Origin: Nocardia neocaledoniensis
GTDB lineage: Bacteria; Actinomycetota; Actinomycetes; Mycobacteriales; Mycobacteriaceae
Reading direction: 5' to 3'
DNA length: 36,379 bases
NCBI RefSeq assembly: GCF_029868625.1
Contig: NZ_JARWOJ010000102.1
Span: 1 to 36,379, forward strand
The notes beneath the pieces were generated by a model. That model saw nothing but the letters and a program-made list of their open reading frames with translations, did not search any database and had not been told where the DNA came from. Positions 1-10,414 of this stretch are shown piece after piece (the first letter of the stretch is position 1; each line of letters starts with the position of its first letter). The translations under genes were made by a program, and so were the position numbers.

Positions 1-1
1 G

Positions 2-190
2 CTCGACAATGTCGCCGCCGCGTCGAAGGTCCTGCAGGAGATGGGCGTCGACAACGGCGGCAGGCTCGGCCCGCTCATCCACAGCCTGAACACGATGTCA
101 CAGGGCCTGGAGAAGAACCGGGCCAACCTCCCGGTGGACCCCGCGTCCTCACCCACCACAACGGCGGGGGGGCACGGCCCCCCCCCCCCG
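2..190 (+). CDS. 3' fragment of an unidentified gene
   Basis: An open frame enters from the left edge and reads as a helical segment (for example VAAASKVLQEM and SLNTMSQGLEKNRANL), then turns into Thr/Pro/Gly-rich sequence where the DNA becomes G and C homopolymers. The helical part loosely resembles the C-terminal half of MCE-family proteins, but this is an impression from composition, not an identification. The frame stays open further right only because it runs antisense to the SCO5389-like gene, so real coding probably ends between 130 and 190. No start, Shine-Dalgarno or clear stop is visible. It may have been joined to this contig artificially. Confidence 0.3.
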
Positions 191-192
191 CC
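160..192. other. G-run/C-run low-complexity junction
   Basis: A run of seven G, a CACGG spacer and a run of about twelve C separate the left-edge fragment from the stop codon of the next gene. The same kind of sequence is found at 29.2 kb and 36.2 kb, where it interrupts NRPS coding sequence. The likeliest reading is a low-quality or artificial join; a natural GC-rich terminator loop is possible but has no matching stem. Confidence 0.5.
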
Positions 193-205
193 TTTCGTCT
201 GCCTG

Positions 206-598
206 TCAGCAGTTGCGCAGTTCGGGGCTCTGGTTGAGCAGCTGGGCGCGCGGGCTGATGTAGCGGGAGTAGGTCTCGCCGCCGACCGCCGAGAGCGGGA
301 AGGCCGCGACCCGGTGGCAGTTCTGGAAGGCCAGCTTCACGCCGAAGTGGCGTTCCAGGCCGCCGCGGATGGCGTCGGAGGCCAGTGCGCGCAGCAGCTG
401 ACCGCGGGCCACCTCGTCCGGCGGCGGCACCACGTTGTCGGCGAATTCCGCGTCGCCCGCCCGCAGTTCACCGGCGACGCGGCTCACGACCTCCCAGGCG
501 TAGGGCAGTGACGTACGGACGCATTCGACGAATTCCGCGTCGTCGATATCGCCCTGTTCGGCGCGCTCGAGCAATGCGGCGGGAACATCGAGGGACAT
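206..598 (-). CDS. SCO5389 family protein (function unknown)
   Basis: This encodes a 130-residue soluble protein. I recognise it from memory as the actinobacterial SCO5389 family through three features: the N-terminal MSLDVPAALLERAEQGD, the middle block RTSLPYAWEVVSRV, and the C-terminal blocks FQNCHRVAAFPL and LLNQSPELRNC. Length and both ends fit a complete member. The role is not established as far as I know, and no catalytic motif, signal peptide or membrane segment is visible. The ATG at 598 is preceded on the minus strand by a strong AGGAGGA Shine-Dalgarno about 6 nt away, which fixes the start. It lies 85 bp downstream of the nitronate monooxygenase-like gene on the same strand; that gap contains a TTGACA element, so it probably has its own promoter. 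No link to peptide synthesis is evident. Confidence 0.85.
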   Translation of the reverse strand: MSLDVPAALLERAEQGDIDDAEFVECVRTSLPYAWEVVSRVAGELRAGDAEFADNVVPPPDEVARGQLLRALASDAIRGGLERHFGVKLAFQNCHRVAAFPLSAVGGETYSRYISPRAQLLNQSPELRNC

Positions 599-643
599 GG
601 CGCTCTCCTCCTGCTTGGGGGTGGTCGGCGGGATGCGATGCCC

Positions 644-672
644 CTACGAGTCTAAACGAAATCCGTTGTCAA
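644..672 (-). promoter_or_regulatory. candidate promoter of the SCO5389-family gene
   Basis: On the minus strand a perfect TTGACA (672 to 667) lies about 70 nt before the ATG. Seventeen nucleotides further is only a weak hexamer (TCGTAG). Overlapping it is TAGACT (654 to 649), which fits the actinobacterial TAnnnT -10 pattern but is too close to the TTGACA to pair with it. A promoter is plausible in this AT-richer pocket between two genes, but the exact -10 cannot be settled by eye. Confidence 0.35.
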
Positions 673-683
673 TAACCCTGGAT

Positions 684-1715
684 TCATTCCGAAAGTGCTT
701 TTCGGAGTGCGTTTTTCGCATCCGCGACCAGCTCCGCGACGAGTTCGCCCGCGGGTTGCTCGCCGGTCAGTGAATGCGCTTGCCCCGCCCACAGATTCAC
801 ATCGTCGGAGTTGCCCGTCGACCTGGCCGCCGCTCGCAACGGGGCGGTGGCGTAATGAATTTCGGGGTACGCGGCGGGCGCCGTCGCGGTGTGCGCCTCC
901 AGAAAACTGTTGCGGATCCCGCGGGCGCGCCGTCCGGTGAAGGCGCGGGTGAGCATCGTCGGCTCCGTCGACCCGATCGCGGCGCGATGCACGGCGTTGG
1001 TCCCGGCCTCGGGACAGCGCAGGAACGCGGTGCCGAGCTGTCCGGCCGCGGCGCCCGCGGCCAGTACCGCGGCCAGCCCGGCGCCGGTGGCGATCCCACC
1101 GGCCGCGATGATCGGCCGCGCGGTGACGGCGGTGAGCAGCTGGATCAGCGTGAGCAGGCCGGGCGGGTCGACGATGTCCTCGGCCGGATCGTCGAGGAAG
1201 CTCGCGCGGTGGCCGCCCGCCTCGGCGCCCTGCGCGATGAGCGCGTCGGCGCCCGCGTCGAGGGCGATCAGCGCTTCGGCGGGGGAGGTGACCGTCACCC
1301 AGACCTCGGTGCCGACGGCGTGCAGCCGGTCGACCTCGACGGCGGTCGGGCAGCCGAAGGTCGTCGAGACCACCGCGATCGGGTCGGCGACCAGCAGGTC
1401 GAGCTTGTCGGCCCAGGCGTCGGTGTCGTGCCTCGGCGTGCCGAGTGGATGGTCAACGCCCAGTTCGGCGAGGTAGGCGGCGTAGGCCGCGGGCTCGGCC
1501 ACCGGGCCGGGCGCGAACAGGTTCATCCCGAACGGTGCCGTGGTGGTGGCCCTGGTGGCCGCGATCTGGGCGGCCATCGCGTCGGCGGCCAGGTATCCCG
1601 CGGCCAGTTGGCCGAAGCCGCCCGCCGCCGAGACGGCGGCGACCAGTTCCGGGGTGGTGGGGCCGCCCGCCATGGGCGCGGCGACGATGGGGACACGCAA
1701 GCTCTCGATCACCAT
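684..1715 (-). CDS. nitronate monooxygenase / NPD-family FMN enzyme
   Basis: The 343-residue TIM-barrel flavoprotein has the hallmarks of the nitronate monooxygenase (2-nitropropane dioxygenase) family. The N-terminus IVAAPMAGG is the usual first strand and flavin contact. QGAEAGGHR around residues 162-170 holds the conserved catalytic His (H169), and AAGGIAT (204-210) with the later GTAFL strand forms the FMN phosphate site. Family members oxidise alkyl nitronates such as propionate 3-nitronate using FMN and oxygen, usually as a cytoplasmic detoxification step. The substrate here cannot be read from sequence, and some relatives are enoyl-ACP reductases of the FabK type. Length is normal and complete. 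The start is the ATG at 1715; the Shine-Dalgarno is weak. It is divergent from the M23 peptidase gene across a 269-bp spacer, and I see no evidence tying it to the NRPS genes. Confidence 0.88.
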   Translation of the reverse strand: MVIESLRVPIVAAPMAGGPTTPELVAAVSAAGGFGQLAAGYLAADAMAAQIAATRATTTAPFGMNLFAPGPVAEPAAYAAYLAELGVDHPLGTPRHDTDAWADKLDLLVADPIAVVSTTFGCPTAVEVDRLHAVGTEVWVTVTSPAEALIALDAGADALIAQGAEAGGHRASFLDDPAEDIVDPPGLLTLIQLLTAVTARPIIAAGGIATGAGLAAVLAAGAAAGQLGTAFLRCPEAGTNAVHRAAIGSTEPTMLTRAFTGRRARGIRNSFLEAHTATAPAAYPEIHYATAPLRAAARSTGNSDDVNLWAGQAHSLTGEQPAGELVAELVADAKNALRKALSE

Positions 1716-1984
1716 GGTCCGAGTCTGGCCTGTCGGGGTGCGGGCAGAGTCCGTCGACTGCCCGGATAACGGACCCGACGGTGCGATTGTTACCGTCCGA
1801 CACGGCTCCTACCTGCGACTTCCTCCCGGAAGGTTGCGGAATGGTCACGGCCGGGTAGAGTTCCCGTCACAACGGATGCCGAAACGTTACGTCGAGTCGG
1901 CAGCGGGAACCGCGAGAGCGGCTTCCGGGCCGGGTCGCCAGAGCCGGTGTCGTTCCCTTTGTCGCCGGACGCTAGGACGAAACT
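1716..1984. promoter_or_regulatory. divergent intergenic region with hairpins, holding both promoters
   Basis: This spacer must hold the promoters of the leftward flavoenzyme gene and the rightward peptidase gene. It contains an inverted repeat GACGGT/ACCGTC at 1777-1797. A second hairpin (CCGGTG paired with CGCCGG, one wobble, 13-nt loop) lies just before the peptidase Shine-Dalgarno AGGA near 1974. GTTAC cores occur near 1790 and 1884. M23 and Rpf-type genes in actinobacteria are often controlled by MtrA or a c-di-AMP (ydaO) riboswitch. I could not match the conserved riboswitch core or a properly spaced MtrA direct repeat here, so no specific regulator is called. Confidence 0.4.
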
Positions 1985-2851
1985 TTGTCGCAGCACCGTA
2001 TGGGCCCCGAATCCATCTCCGTCAAGGCCCTGCTGGGTGACGGAGGCGCCGGGCGCCCGAGCCGGCACCGCGCCGAACCGTCCAGGACCGACCGGGTGCG
2101 GGTCGCCGCCAGCGCCGCGGTCGCCACCGGCGCGCTGGTCGGCATCGCCGCCCAGGTCGCCCCGACCATCGCCTACGCGGCCCCGCTGCTACCGACGCAG
2201 AAGGACGACGTCGAGGCCTCCGTCGTCCCCGATTCCGCTCGCGAGGCGGCCGAGGTCAGCCTGATCGCCGCGCAGCACACCGCCCCCGCCGCCGAGGCGC
2301 CCGCGCAGATCGACGCCGTCGCAGCGCCGATCGCCGCGCCCGTGGCCGCGCCGTTCGGCATCGGCAACCTGCCGCCCGAGATCTCCGCGCCGCTCGCCCA
2401 GGTCGAAGACATCATCCAGGGCATCCAGCACCAGGTCGCGCCGCCGCAGGCCGCCCGTCCGGTCGCCGGCCCGATCAGCTCCGGCTTCGGCGCCCGCTGG
2501 GGCGCCATGCACAGCGGCATCGACTTCGCCGATTCGCTCGGCGCCCCGATCCACTCCGTCATGAGCGGCACCGTCGTCGAGGCGGGCCCTGCCTCGGGCT
2601 TCGGCCTGTGGGTGCGCGTGCTCCAGGACGATGGCACCACCGCTGTCTACGGCCACGTCAACGACATGCTCGTCACCCAGGGTCAGCGGGTGAACGCGGG
2701 CGATGTCATCGCGACCGTCGGCAACCGCGGCCAGTCCACCGGCCCGCACCTGCACCTCGAGATCTGGGACCAGGGCGGCACCAAGATCGACCCGCTGCCC
2801 TACCTCGCCTCGAAGGGCGTGCCGATGGAGTGGGGTCCGTCCGCGCACTGA
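1985..2851 (+). CDS. secreted M23 (LytM-type) peptidoglycan endopeptidase
   Basis: This 288-residue protein has a basic N-terminus, a hydrophobic Ala-rich segment (about 40-64) ending in AYA-AP that looks like a signal peptide or membrane anchor, an Ala/Pro-rich stalk (about 70-155) and a C-terminal M23 domain. Zinc-site residues are visible: H176 and D180 in MHSGIDFA, and H257 in GPHLHLEIW, with H224 (YGHVND) and H255 as the expected catalytic histidines. Because all are present it should be active, cleaving peptide cross-links in the cell wall, rather than a degenerate LytM factor. I chose the TTG start at 1985 because AGGA lies about 7 nt upstream; the next in-frame ATG at 2000 would leave the Shine-Dalgarno too far away. 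Two hairpins follow the stop directly, so it is probably monocistronic and independent of the NRPS operon. Confidence 0.9.
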   Translation: MSQHRMGPESISVKALLGDGGAGRPSRHRAEPSRTDRVRVAASAAVATGALVGIAAQVAPTIAYAAPLLPTQKDDVEASVVPDSAREAAEVSLIAAQHTAPAAEAPAQIDAVAAPIAAPVAAPFGIGNLPPEISAPLAQVEDIIQGIQHQVAPPQAARPVAGPISSGFGARWGAMHSGIDFADSLGAPIHSVMSGTVVEAGPASGFGLWVRVLQDDGTTAVYGHVNDMLVTQGQRVNAGDVIATVGNRGQSTGPHLHLEIWDQGGTKIDPLPYLASKGVPMEWGPSAH

Positions 2852-2858
2852 GCGCCCG

Positions 2859-2915
2859 CGCGGTTTTCACCGCGAAACCAAAGTGACGGTGGTTCGCTAT
2901 GAGCCCCGTCACTTT
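2859..2915 (+). terminator. double hairpin terminator after the M23 gene
   Basis: Two consecutive inverted repeats follow the peptidase stop. The first is CGCGGT/ACCGCG with a 4-nt loop (2859-2874). The second is a perfect 10-bp stem, AAAGTGACGG (2880-2889) with CCGTCACTTT (2906-2915), and a 16-nt loop. The short A/T-rich ends of the second stem give a modest U-tract. This is a convincing intrinsic, possibly bidirectional, terminator separating the peptidase from the NRPS genes. Confidence 0.7.
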
Positions 2916-3068
2916 GCTGTGTGATGCGGCAACGCCGCTGGTCGGCGGGCCGATAATCCTCAGGGCCCATGGAACCTGGGGCCCGGAAACCGGGCTGGAT
3001 ATGATGGCTCGATCTGCACCGGGCGGCCGTCAGCGCGTCCAGGCTCGATGAGAGGTGAATGAACTCGA
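2916..3068 (+). promoter_or_regulatory. leader and probable promoter of the NRPS genes
   Basis: This non-coding stretch contains a GGGCCC-rich imperfect hairpin and a perfect GCCCGG-AAA-CCGGGC stem (2981-2995). Right after it comes TATGAT (3000-3005), a good -10 hexamer of the TAnnnT type. A similar TATGCT element lies upstream of NRPS-3. No convincing -35 is found at the right distance. The Shine-Dalgarno GAGGTG (3052-3057) lies 11 nt before the ATG. The hairpin overlapping the -35 position could be an operator, which is speculation. Confidence 0.35.
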
Positions 3069-6000
3069 ATGGAAACCGCCCGTCGTTCTGCCCGCGGTAA
3101 CCGCCGTCGCCGGTCGAGCAGTCCGACATTCGGGCAGTTACTGACCGGGGCGGTCGAGTCGTCGGCCGATCGGGTCGCCGTCCGGTTCAACCCCACCGGC
3201 GAGCCCGGCGATCAGCGTCAGCTCACCTATTCCGAGTTCGATCAGCGCTCCGCGCAGCTGGCCAGGGAGCTGATCGGGCGCGGGATCGGCCCCGGCGACG
3301 TGGTCGCCATCGGCATCGCCCGCAGCATCGAATCGGTGCTCGCGGTGTGGGCCATCGCCAAGACCGGCGCCGCCTACGTGCCCGTCGACCCGAACTATCC
3401 GGCCGACCGCATCGCCCACATCCTCTCCGACTCCGGCGCGGTACTCGGTCTCACCACCGGCGCGCATCGCGGTGTCCTCGGTGACACGCTGCCGTGGCTC
3501 GAACTCGACGACGCGGCGACGGCGGCGCGCATCGCCACCCAGCCCACGCACCCGGTCTCCTACGCGGATCGGGTCCGCACGCTCGACGAGCGCCACCCGG
3601 CCTACCTGATCTACACCTCCGGCTCCACCGGCAAGCCCAAGGGCGTCGTGGTGACCCACACCGGTCTGGCGCCGCTGGTGGCCGCCGAGCGCGAGCACTA
3701 CCGCGTCACCGCCGAGGCGCGGGTACTGCACGTGTGCTCGCCGAACTTCGACGTGTCGGTGCTCGAGCTGCTGCTGACCTTCGCCGCGGGCGCCACCCTG
3801 GTGATCGCGCCGCCGCAGGTGTTCGGCGGTTTCGAACTCGCCGATCTGCTGCGCCGCGAGCGGGTGACGCACATGCTGATCACCCCGGGCGCGCTGGAAT
3901 CGGTCGATCCGGCCGGCCTGGACGACCTGCGCGTCGTCGTGGTCGCCGGTGACAAGTTCGGCCCCGAACTGGTCGGCCGCTGGGCGGTCGGCGAGCGCGA
4001 GTTCTACAACGGCTACGGCCCGACCGAGGCCACCATCCTCGCCACCAGCACCCCTCCGATGGACCCCGCCGCGCCGGTGACGATCGGCTCCGCGATCGTG
4101 GGTGTCGGTGCCTTCGTCCTGGATTCGCGCCTGCGCCCGGTGCCCGCCGGAGTGATCGGCGAGCTGTACCTGTCCGGTCCCGCGCTGGCCCAGGGCTACC
4201 TGAACCGGCCCGGACTGACCGCGGAACGGTTCGTCGCGAGCCCGTTCGGCGCGCAGAGCGGCGACGCCGCCGCCCGGCTGTACCGCACAGGTGACCTGGT
4301 GCGCCGCACCGAATCCGGTGACGGCGTCATCGAATACATGGGCCGCTCGGACTTCCAGGTGAAGATCCGCGGCTTCCGGATCGAGCTGGGCGAGATCGAC
4401 AACGCTCTCACCGCGCATCCCGACATCGACTTCGCGGCGACCCTCGGCAAGACCCTGCCCTCCGGCGTGACGGCACTGGTGTCGTACGTGCTGCCGAGGG
4501 CGGGCGCCACCGTCGAGGTGAGCGCGCTCGACGCGTTCCTCGCGGAATCGTTGCCCGGCTACATGATTCCGGCCTCGATCATGGTGCTCGACCAGATCCC
4601 GCTGACGCCGGTGGGCAAGCTGGATCGCAAGGCGCTGCCCGAACCGGTCTTCGCGGCACGGGAGTTCCGCGCGCCCTCGACCCCCGTGCAGGAGATCGTC
4701 GCCGAGGTCTTCGCGACGCTGCTGACCGCGGGCGGGGCCGAGGAGATCCGCGTCGGCGCCGACGACGACTTCTTCGAACTGGGCGGCAACTCGCTGCTCG
4801 CCGCGCAGGCCGCCACCCGGATCGGCGCCGCGCTCGACACCAGGGTGCCGGTGCAGGTGCTGTTCGAGGCGAGCACCGTCGCCGCGCTGGCCGAGCGGGT
4901 GGAACGCCACATCGGCACCGGCTCCGGGCAGGAGCTGCTGCCGCAGGAGCGGCCCGAGATCATCCCGCTGTCGTTCGCGCAGCAGCGGATGTGGTTTCTC
5001 AACCGGTTCGATCCGACCAGCGCGGTCAACAACATGCCGATCGCGGTGCGCCTGTCCGGTGCGCTCGATGTCGACGCGTTGCGCGCGGCGGTGCGCGATC
5101 TGGTGGCGCGGCACGAGGTGCTGCGCACCATGTACCCGCAGGTCGACGGCGCAGGCCAGCAGCTGATCCTGCCGCTGAGCGATCCGCGCGCGGTGCCGGG
5201 CCTGGAGTGCGAGCAGGTCACCGAGGACCAGGTGCCCGCGCTGGTCGCCGAGACGGTGGGCGTCGGCTTCGACGTCGCGCTCGCCCCGCCGATCCGGCTG
5301 CGCCTGCTGCGGCTGCGCGCGGACGAGCACGTGCTGGTGTGCGTGGTGCACCACATCGCCGGTGACGGTGTCTCGATGGGCCCGCTCACCCGCGACCTGA
5401 TGGGCGCCTACGTCCAGCGCAGCGCGGGCCGGGAACCGCGCCTGCCCGAACTCGCCGTCCAGTACGCCGATTTCACGCTCTGGCAGCGGTCGGTGCTCGG
5501 CACCGAGGACGATCCGGATTCGGTGCTGGCCCAGCAGATCGACTACTGGCGCACCCAGCTCGCCGGGCTGCCCGACCAGCTCGACCTGCCGACCGATCGC
5601 CCGCGCCCGGCCGATGCCACCTACCGTGGCGCCACCCTCGACTTCCGCATCCCCGCCGAGGTGCACGCCGGGCTCGACAAGCTCGCGCACACGCACAATT
5701 CGACCCTGTTCATGGTCGTGCACGCGGCGCTGTCGGCGCTGCTGGCCCGGCTCTCGGGCAGCACCGACATCGCCGTCGGCACGCCGGTGGCCGGTCGCGG
5801 TGACGCCGCCCTCGACGATCTGATCGGCATGTTCGTCAACACCCTGGTGCTGCGCACCGAGGTGGACCCGGCGGCCACGTTCGAGGAGCTGCTCGCGCAC
5901 ACGCGCGGCACCGATATCGCGGCCTTCGGCCACTCCGACGTGCCCTTCGAGCGCCTCGTCGAACTGCTCGACCCGGCCCGTTCCACGTCGCGGCATCCGC

Positions 6001-9000
6001 TGTTCCAGGTGATGCTCGCGTTCCAGAACATGGCGCGCACCGCGCTCGAGCTGCCCGGCATGACGGTCAGCGGCGTCGACCTGAGCATTCCGTTCGCCAA
6101 GTTCGACCTGCAGTTCGAGATGGTCGAGGACACCGACCGGCACGGCGTGCCGAACGGGATCGCGGTGGGCCTCACCTATTCGACCGATTTGTTCGACGCG
6201 GCCACCGTCGAGGGCGTCGCCGCTCGGTTCGTGCGCCTGCTGGCCGCGATCGTGGCCGATCCGGCCGCGCCGCTCGGCGGGCACGAGCTGATGGATCCGG
6301 CCGAGCTGGATCGAATCCTGGTGCGCTGGAACGACACCGCGCACGAACTCGCGCCCGCGCTGCTGCTCGACGGCTACCGGCGCGCCGTCGCCGCGCACCC
6401 CGACGCGGTCGCGGTGGCCTACGAGGGCGCCGAGCTGACGTACCGGGAATTCGACGAGCGGGTCAACCGGCTGGCTCGGCGGCTGATCGCCGACGGTGTC
6501 GGCCCGGAATCGTATGTCGGTCTCGCGGTGCGGCGTTCGCTCGATCTGGTGGTCGGCATGTACGCGATCGTCACCGCCGGTGGCGCGTACGTCCCGCTTG
6601 ACCCGGATCATCCGGCCGAGCGCATCGCGCACATCCTCGAGACGGCGGCGCCGGTGTGCGTGCTCACCACCACCGCCGACGCGGTCGAGGTGCCCGCGCA
6701 CACGCCGGTCGTCCTGCTCGATACCGTGGCGCTGCAAGACTTCTCGGGCGATCCGGTGGCACAGACCGAGTTGGTGCGTCCCCTGCTGCCCGCGCATCCG
6801 GCCTACGTCATCTTCACCTCCGGTTCGACCGGCAGGCCCAAGGGTGTCGCGGTCTCGCACGCGGCGATCGAGAACCAGACCAGCTGGATGCTCGCCGAGT
6901 ACCCACTCGGCCCCGATGACGTGTACCTGCAGAAGACCGCGACCACCTTCGATGTGTCGCTGTGGGGCTACTTCATGCCGTTGCGCACCGGCGCGAAGCT
7001 GGTCGTGGCCACCCACGACGGTCATCGTGATCCGGCCTACATCGCCGAAACCATTGCGGCGCAGGGCGTCACGGTGACGGATTTCGTGCCGTCGATGCTC
7101 ACCGTGTTCGCCGCGCACACCATCCCCGGTGCCATTCCCACCCTGCGCGACGTCTTCGTCGTCGGCGAGGCGCTGCCGCCGGAGACGGTCGCGGCGATGA
7201 ACGCGGTGTCCACGGCGCGGGTGCACAACCTGTACGGGCCGACCGAGGCCGCGGTCTCGGTGACCTACTGGCCCGCCGAACGAACGGGCCGGGGCTCGGT
7301 GCCGATCGGTGTGCCCGAGTGGAACACCCAGGTGTACGTGCTGGATTCGCGCCTGCGCCCGGTGCCCGCCGGCGTGGTCGGTGAGCTGTACCTGGCCGGT
7401 GACCAGCTCGCGCGCGGCTACGTCGCCAGGCCCGACATCACCGCCGACCGGTTCGTCGCCAACCCGTTCGCGCCCGGTCTGCGGATGTACCGCACCGGCG
7501 ACCTCGTGGTGTGGCGGACCCAGGAGGACGGCAGCGGCGCGCTGGAATACCTGGGCCGCACCGACTTCCAGGTGAAGTTCCGTGGTCAGCGCATCGAGCT
7601 CGGCGAAATCGAGACCGCGTTGCTGGCCCAGCCGACGGTGAGTCAGGCCGTCGCGCTCGTCGCCGATTCGCCCGCCGGTGAACAGCTGGTCGCCTATGTG
7701 GTGCCCAAGCCCGGCGCCGAGATCGATCAGGCCGCGCTGCTGGCCGGCATCGGTGATTCGTTGCCCACGTACATGATTCCCGCCGCGCTCGTCGCGCTGG
7801 CGGCGTTCCCGCTCAATCCCAGCGGCAAGCTCGACCGCAAGGCACTGCCCGCGCCGACCTTCACCGCGGGCGAGTTCCGTGCTCCGGCGACTCCCGTCGA
7901 GGAGATCGTGGCCGGTGTCTACGCCGAACTGCTCGGCATGGGCCGCGTCGGCGCCGACGACGACTACTTCGCCCTCGGCGGCAACTCGCTGCTGGCCACC
8001 CGCGCCGTCGCCAGGATCAACGAGGCGCTGGACGCCGACATCACCATCCGCGACCTGTTCGAGGCGCCTACCGTCACCGCGCTTGCGGCGCGTGTCGGCG
8101 CCCTCGGCGGCGCGGCGACGCGGCCCGCACTGGTCGCCGCCGAACGGCCGCAACGGATTCCGCTGTCGCTGGCCCAGCAGCGCATGTGGGTGCTCAACCA
8201 GCTCGACCCGGCCTCGGCCTCCTACAACCTGCCGTTCGCGATCCGTCTCACCGGCGCGCTCGACGTGGCCGCGCTGGACGCCGCCGTGACCGATGTGCTC
8301 GGCAGACACGAATCCCTGCGCACCCGCTTCCCGTCGGTGGACGGTACGCCCACACAGGAGATCCTGCCGGTGGGCGCCGTCCTGCCGAACGGGCTCGAGG
8401 TGGAGACCACCGATGACGTGCTCGGCCGCGCCGCCGCGCTGACCGGCGCCGGATTCGACGTCACCCGCGAGGTCCCGGTGCGCGCCCGGCTGCTCACCGA
8501 CGGCGCGACGGCCGACTGGCTGCTCGTGTTCGTGGTGCACCACATCTCCGGTGACGGTGCCTCGCTGGCGCCGCTGGCCCGCGACCTGATGACGGCCTAC
8601 GTCGCCAGGTCCGGTGAGCAGAGCCCGGCCTGGACGCCACTGCCGGTGCAGTACGCCGACTTCGCGCTGTGGCAGCGCGACGTGGTCGGGTCCGACGACG
8701 AGCCGGGCTCGGTCGCGGCCGCCCAGCTCGCGTACTGGCGGAACCAGCTGGCCGGCGTACCGCCGCTGCTGGAACTGCCGCAGGACCGCCCGCGCCCCGC
8801 GGTGCCGACGCTGCGCGGCGCCACCACCGAACTGCGCCTGCCCGCCGAGGTGCACGCTCAGCTCAACCATATTGCGCGCGAACACAAGTCGTCGCTGTTC
8901 ATGGTCGTGCACGCGGCGCTGGCGGTGCTGCTGGCCCGGCTGTCGGGTACCACCGACATCGCCATCGGCACCGCGGTCGCCGGGCGCGGTGAGCGGGCGC

Positions 9001-10358
9001 TCGACGAGCTGGTCGGCATGTTCGTCAACACGCTGACCCTGCGCACCCCGCTCGACCCGGCCGGGTCCTTCGACGAGGCCGTCGACCTGGCCCGCGAGAC
9101 CGATCTCGGCGCCTTCGCGCACGCCGACCTGCCGTTCGAGCGGGTCGTCGAGGTCGTCGCGCCGGGTAAGGGCAGCGCGCACAATCCGCTGTTCCAGGTC
9201 GCGCTGACCTTCAGCAACAACGAGGTGGCCGCCCTCGAACTGCCCGGTCTCACCGTGGCGGCCCTGGAGACCGCGGTGGCGGCGAAGTTCGACCTGCAGG
9301 TCGACGTGGAGCCCCGGTTCACCGCGGAGGGCGCGCCGGACGAACTCGTCGCCCTGTTCAACTACGCCACCGACCTGTTCGACGAGTCGACGGTGCGCAC
9401 CCTCGGCGAGCGGTTCGCCCGCATCCTGACCGCGGTCGCCGCCGACCCGCAGCAGCGCGTGGGCGATATCGACATCCTCGACGAGCAGGAGCGGGCCCGG
9501 CTGCTCGCCGGTGCCGCCCAGGCGCCCGCGCCGACGGCCCCGACCGGGGGAACCACGCTCGCCCAGGCGTTCACGGCCGCCGCCGAGGACGACCCGGACG
9601 GCCCGGCGCTGGTCTGGGGCGAGGAGTCGCTCACCTACGAGCAGCTCGACGCCCGCTCCTCGCGCCTGGCACGCCTGCTGATCGGCCGTGGCTTCGGGCC
9701 GGGAGCCGGTGTGGCCGTCGATCTTCCGCGCGGTGTCGACTGGGCCGTCGCGATCTGGGCGGTGCTCAAGGCCGGTGCCGCGGTGGTGCCGGTCGCCGGT
9801 CCGCTGTCCGGCGAGCCGACCGCCAAGATCGGGATCACCACGGGCACACCCGGTTCGGGCGATCTCGACTGGCTCCTGCTCGACGAGCCAGCCATCCGCA
9901 CGGAGCTGTCCACGCAGTCGGCCCGTCCGGTGACCTACGCCGACCGCACCAGGGCGCTGCGCGGCACCGACCCGGCCTTCGTCGCCGCCGACGGTGTCCG
10001 CAGCTACGACGAACTCGCCACCGCGGGCGCCAGGGTGCGCACCGGTGCCGAGCTGACGTTCGAGTCGCGGACCTTCGCCAACGGCGCAGCGGACAGCTTC
10101 GCCGCGCTGGTGGAGCCGGTAGCGGCGGGTGTGGCTGGTGCGTCCATGGTGCTGGTTCCGGCCGGGCCCGATCTGTCCGGGGCGCTCGCCGACGAGTGGG
10201 TGAGCCACCTGTTCGGTGATCGGGCGGGGCTTGACACGGTCGAGACCGCCGGGCTAGAGGACCTGCGCGCGGTGATCGCCGACGACGCCGCGCCCGCCGA
10301 GACCGGCCGGGCCGAGGTCGTGCTGGTACTCGGGGACCTGCGTACCTCGGCGGTCTGA
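3069..10358 (+). CDS. NRPS-1: A-T-C-A-T-C-A° (line 1, first protein)
   Basis: This is a 2429-residue peptide synthetase that starts a peptide and extends it with tethered intermediates. Domains: A1 (18-525; YTSGSTG at 182, NGYGPTE at 314, A10 Lys K517), T1 (pantetheine Ser S575), C1 (about 630-1065; H761-H762 of HHIAGDG), A2 (about 1086-1600; FTSGSTG at 1249, K1587), T2 (S1640), C2 (about 1695-2140; H1824-H1825) and A° (about 2155-2429), a truncated A-like domain. By-eye specificity codes on the GrsA frame are DVLLVAGILK for A1 (no confident substrate) and DVWDFVLVSK for A2 (somewhat Ser-like, uncertain). There is no starter C domain, so A1-T1 should load the first residue directly. There are no E domains. 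ATG at 3069 has GAGGTG upstream; alternatives in frame hit a stop. The Arg-rich N-terminus and A° are discussed separately. NRPS-2 follows after 56 bp. Confidence 0.95.
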   Translation: METARRSARGNRRRRSSSPTFGQLLTGAVESSADRVAVRFNPTGEPGDQRQLTYSEFDQRSAQLARELIGRGIGPGDVVAIGIARSIESVLAVWAIAKTGAAYVPVDPNYPADRIAHILSDSGAVLGLTTGAHRGVLGDTLPWLELDDAATAARIATQPTHPVSYADRVRTLDERHPAYLIYTSGSTGKPKGVVVTHTGLAPLVAAEREHYRVTAEARVLHVCSPNFDVSVLELLLTFAAGATLVIAPPQVFGGFELADLLRRERVTHMLITPGALESVDPAGLDDLRVVVVAGDKFGPELVGRWAVGEREFYNGYGPTEATILATSTPPMDPAAPVTIGSAIVGVGAFVLDSRLRPVPAGVIGELYLSGPALAQGYLNRPGLTAERFVASPFGAQSGDAAARLYRTGDLVRRTESGDGVIEYMGRSDFQVKIRGFRIELGEIDNALTAHPDIDFAATLGKTLPSGVTALVSYVLPRAGATVEVSALDAFLAESLPGYMIPASIMVLDQIPLTPVGKLDRKALPEPVFAAREFRAPSTPVQEIVAEVFATLLTAGGAEEIRVGADDDFFELGGNSLLAAQAATRIGAALDTRVPVQVLFEASTVAALAERVERHIGTGSGQELLPQERPEIIPLSFAQQRMWFLNRFDPTSAVNNMPIAVRLSGALDVDALRAAVRDLVARHEVLRTMYPQVDGAGQQLILPLSDPRAVPGLECEQVTEDQVPALVAETVGVGFDVALAPPIRLRLLRLRADEHVLVCVVHHIAGDGVSMGPLTRDLMGAYVQRSAGREPRLPELAVQYADFTLWQRSVLGTEDDPDSVLAQQIDYWRTQLAGLPDQLDLPTDRPRPADATYRGATLDFRIPAEVHAGLDKLAHTHNSTLFMVVHAALSALLARLSGSTDIAVGTPVAGRGDAALDDLIGMFVNTLVLRTEVDPAATFEELLAHTRGTDIAAFGHSDVPFERLVELLDPARSTSRHPLFQVMLAFQNMARTALELPGMTVSGVDLSIPFAKFDLQFEMVEDTDRHGVPNGIAVGLTYSTDLFDAATVEGVAARFVRLLAAIVADPAAPLGGHELMDPAELDRILVRWNDTAHELAPALLLDGYRRAVAAHPDAVAVAYEGAELTYREFDERVNRLARRLIADGVGPESYVGLAVRRSLDLVVGMYAIVTAGGAYVPLDPDHPAERIAHILETAAPVCVLTTTADAVEVPAHTPVVLLDTVALQDFSGDPVAQTELVRPLLPAHPAYVIFTSGSTGRPKGVAVSHAAIENQTSWMLAEYPLGPDDVYLQKTATTFDVSLWGYFMPLRTGAKLVVATHDGHRDPAYIAETIAAQGVTVTDFVPSMLTVFAAHTIPGAIPTLRDVFVVGEALPPETVAAMNAVSTARVHNLYGPTEAAVSVTYWPAERTGRGSVPIGVPEWNTQVYVLDSRLRPVPAGVVGELYLAGDQLARGYVARPDITADRFVANPFAPGLRMYRTGDLVVWRTQEDGSGALEYLGRTDFQVKFRGQRIELGEIETALLAQPTVSQAVALVADSPAGEQLVAYVVPKPGAEIDQAALLAGIGDSLPTYMIPAALVALAAFPLNPSGKLDRKALPAPTFTAGEFRAPATPVEEIVAGVYAELLGMGRVGADDDYFALGGNSLLATRAVARINEALDADITIRDLFEAPTVTALAARVGALGGAATRPALVAAERPQRIPLSLAQQRMWVLNQLDPASASYNLPFAIRLTGALDVAALDAAVTDVLGRHESLRTRFPSVDGTPTQEILPVGAVLPNGLEVETTDDVLGRAAALTGAGFDVTREVPVRARLLTDGATADWLLVFVVHHISGDGASLAPLARDLMTAYVARSGEQSPAWTPLPVQYADFALWQRDVVGSDDEPGSVAAAQLAYWRNQLAGVPPLLELPQDRPRPAVPTLRGATTELRLPAEVHAQLNHIAREHKSSLFMVVHAALAVLLARLSGTTDIAIGTAVAGRGERALDELVGMFVNTLTLRTPLDPAGSFDEAVDLARETDLGAFAHADLPFERVVEVVAPGKGSAHNPLFQVALTFSNNEVAALELPGLTVAALETAVAAKFDLQVDVEPRFTAEGAPDELVALFNYATDLFDESTVRTLGERFARILTAVAADPQQRVGDIDILDEQERARLLAGAAQAPAPTAPTGGTTLAQAFTAAAEDDPDGPALVWGEESLTYEQLDARSSRLARLLIGRGFGPGAGVAVDLPRGVDWAVAIWAVLKAGAAVVPVAGPLSGEPTAKIGITTGTPGSGDLDWLLLDEPAIRTELSTQSARPVTYADRTRALRGTDPAFVAADGVRSYDELATAGARVRTGAELTFESRTFANGAADSFAALVEPVAAGVAGASMVLVPAGPDLSGALADEWVSHLFGDRAGLDTVETAGLEDLRAVIADDAAPAETGRAEVVLVLGDLRTSAV
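9550..10355 (+). other. vestigial adenylation-like domain A° at the NRPS-1 C-terminus
   Basis: After C2 the protein begins a normal A-domain N-terminus ([18 protein letters not shown], then [12 protein letters not shown]), then departs from the family. The A3 P-loop YTSGSTGxPKG is absent: where it should follow DPAFV, the sequence reads [15 protein letters not shown]. Later pieces ([23 protein letters not shown]) align weakly with the A4 region, and the protein ends before the A5 GYGPTE motif. No A6-A10 motif or T domain follows. It therefore cannot adenylate. NRPS-3 ends in a domain of the same design, so a docking or spacer role is inferred rather than random decay. Confidence 0.75.
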
Positions 10359-10414
10359 GTCGTGTCTTCGACAGCGACACAACGATGTTCGGTGATGGGT
10401 GAGGTGGAATCGCG

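Noticed and set aside
1860..1984. c-di-AMP (ydaO) riboswitch before the M23 peptidase
   Set aside because: Such riboswitches are common before actinobacterial wall hydrolases, and GCGGGAACC is suggestive. However, the conserved 3' core (CCGTCAGCTAACC-type) is not found.
3069..3120. A missing starter C domain in NRPS-1 (lipoinitiation)
   Set aside because: The upstream 217 bp is non-coding with a terminator, and the A domain follows the start codon at once. There is no trace of a C domain, so a direct A-T initiation module is the simpler reading.
3138..10208. Very long open frames antisense to the NRPS genes (also about 16546-24132 and 28386-36257)
   Set aside because: Their translations are Arg/Gly/His/Asp-rich with no domain motifs, as expected from the complement of GC-biased codons. 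The opposite strand has complete, motif-bearing NRPS domains.
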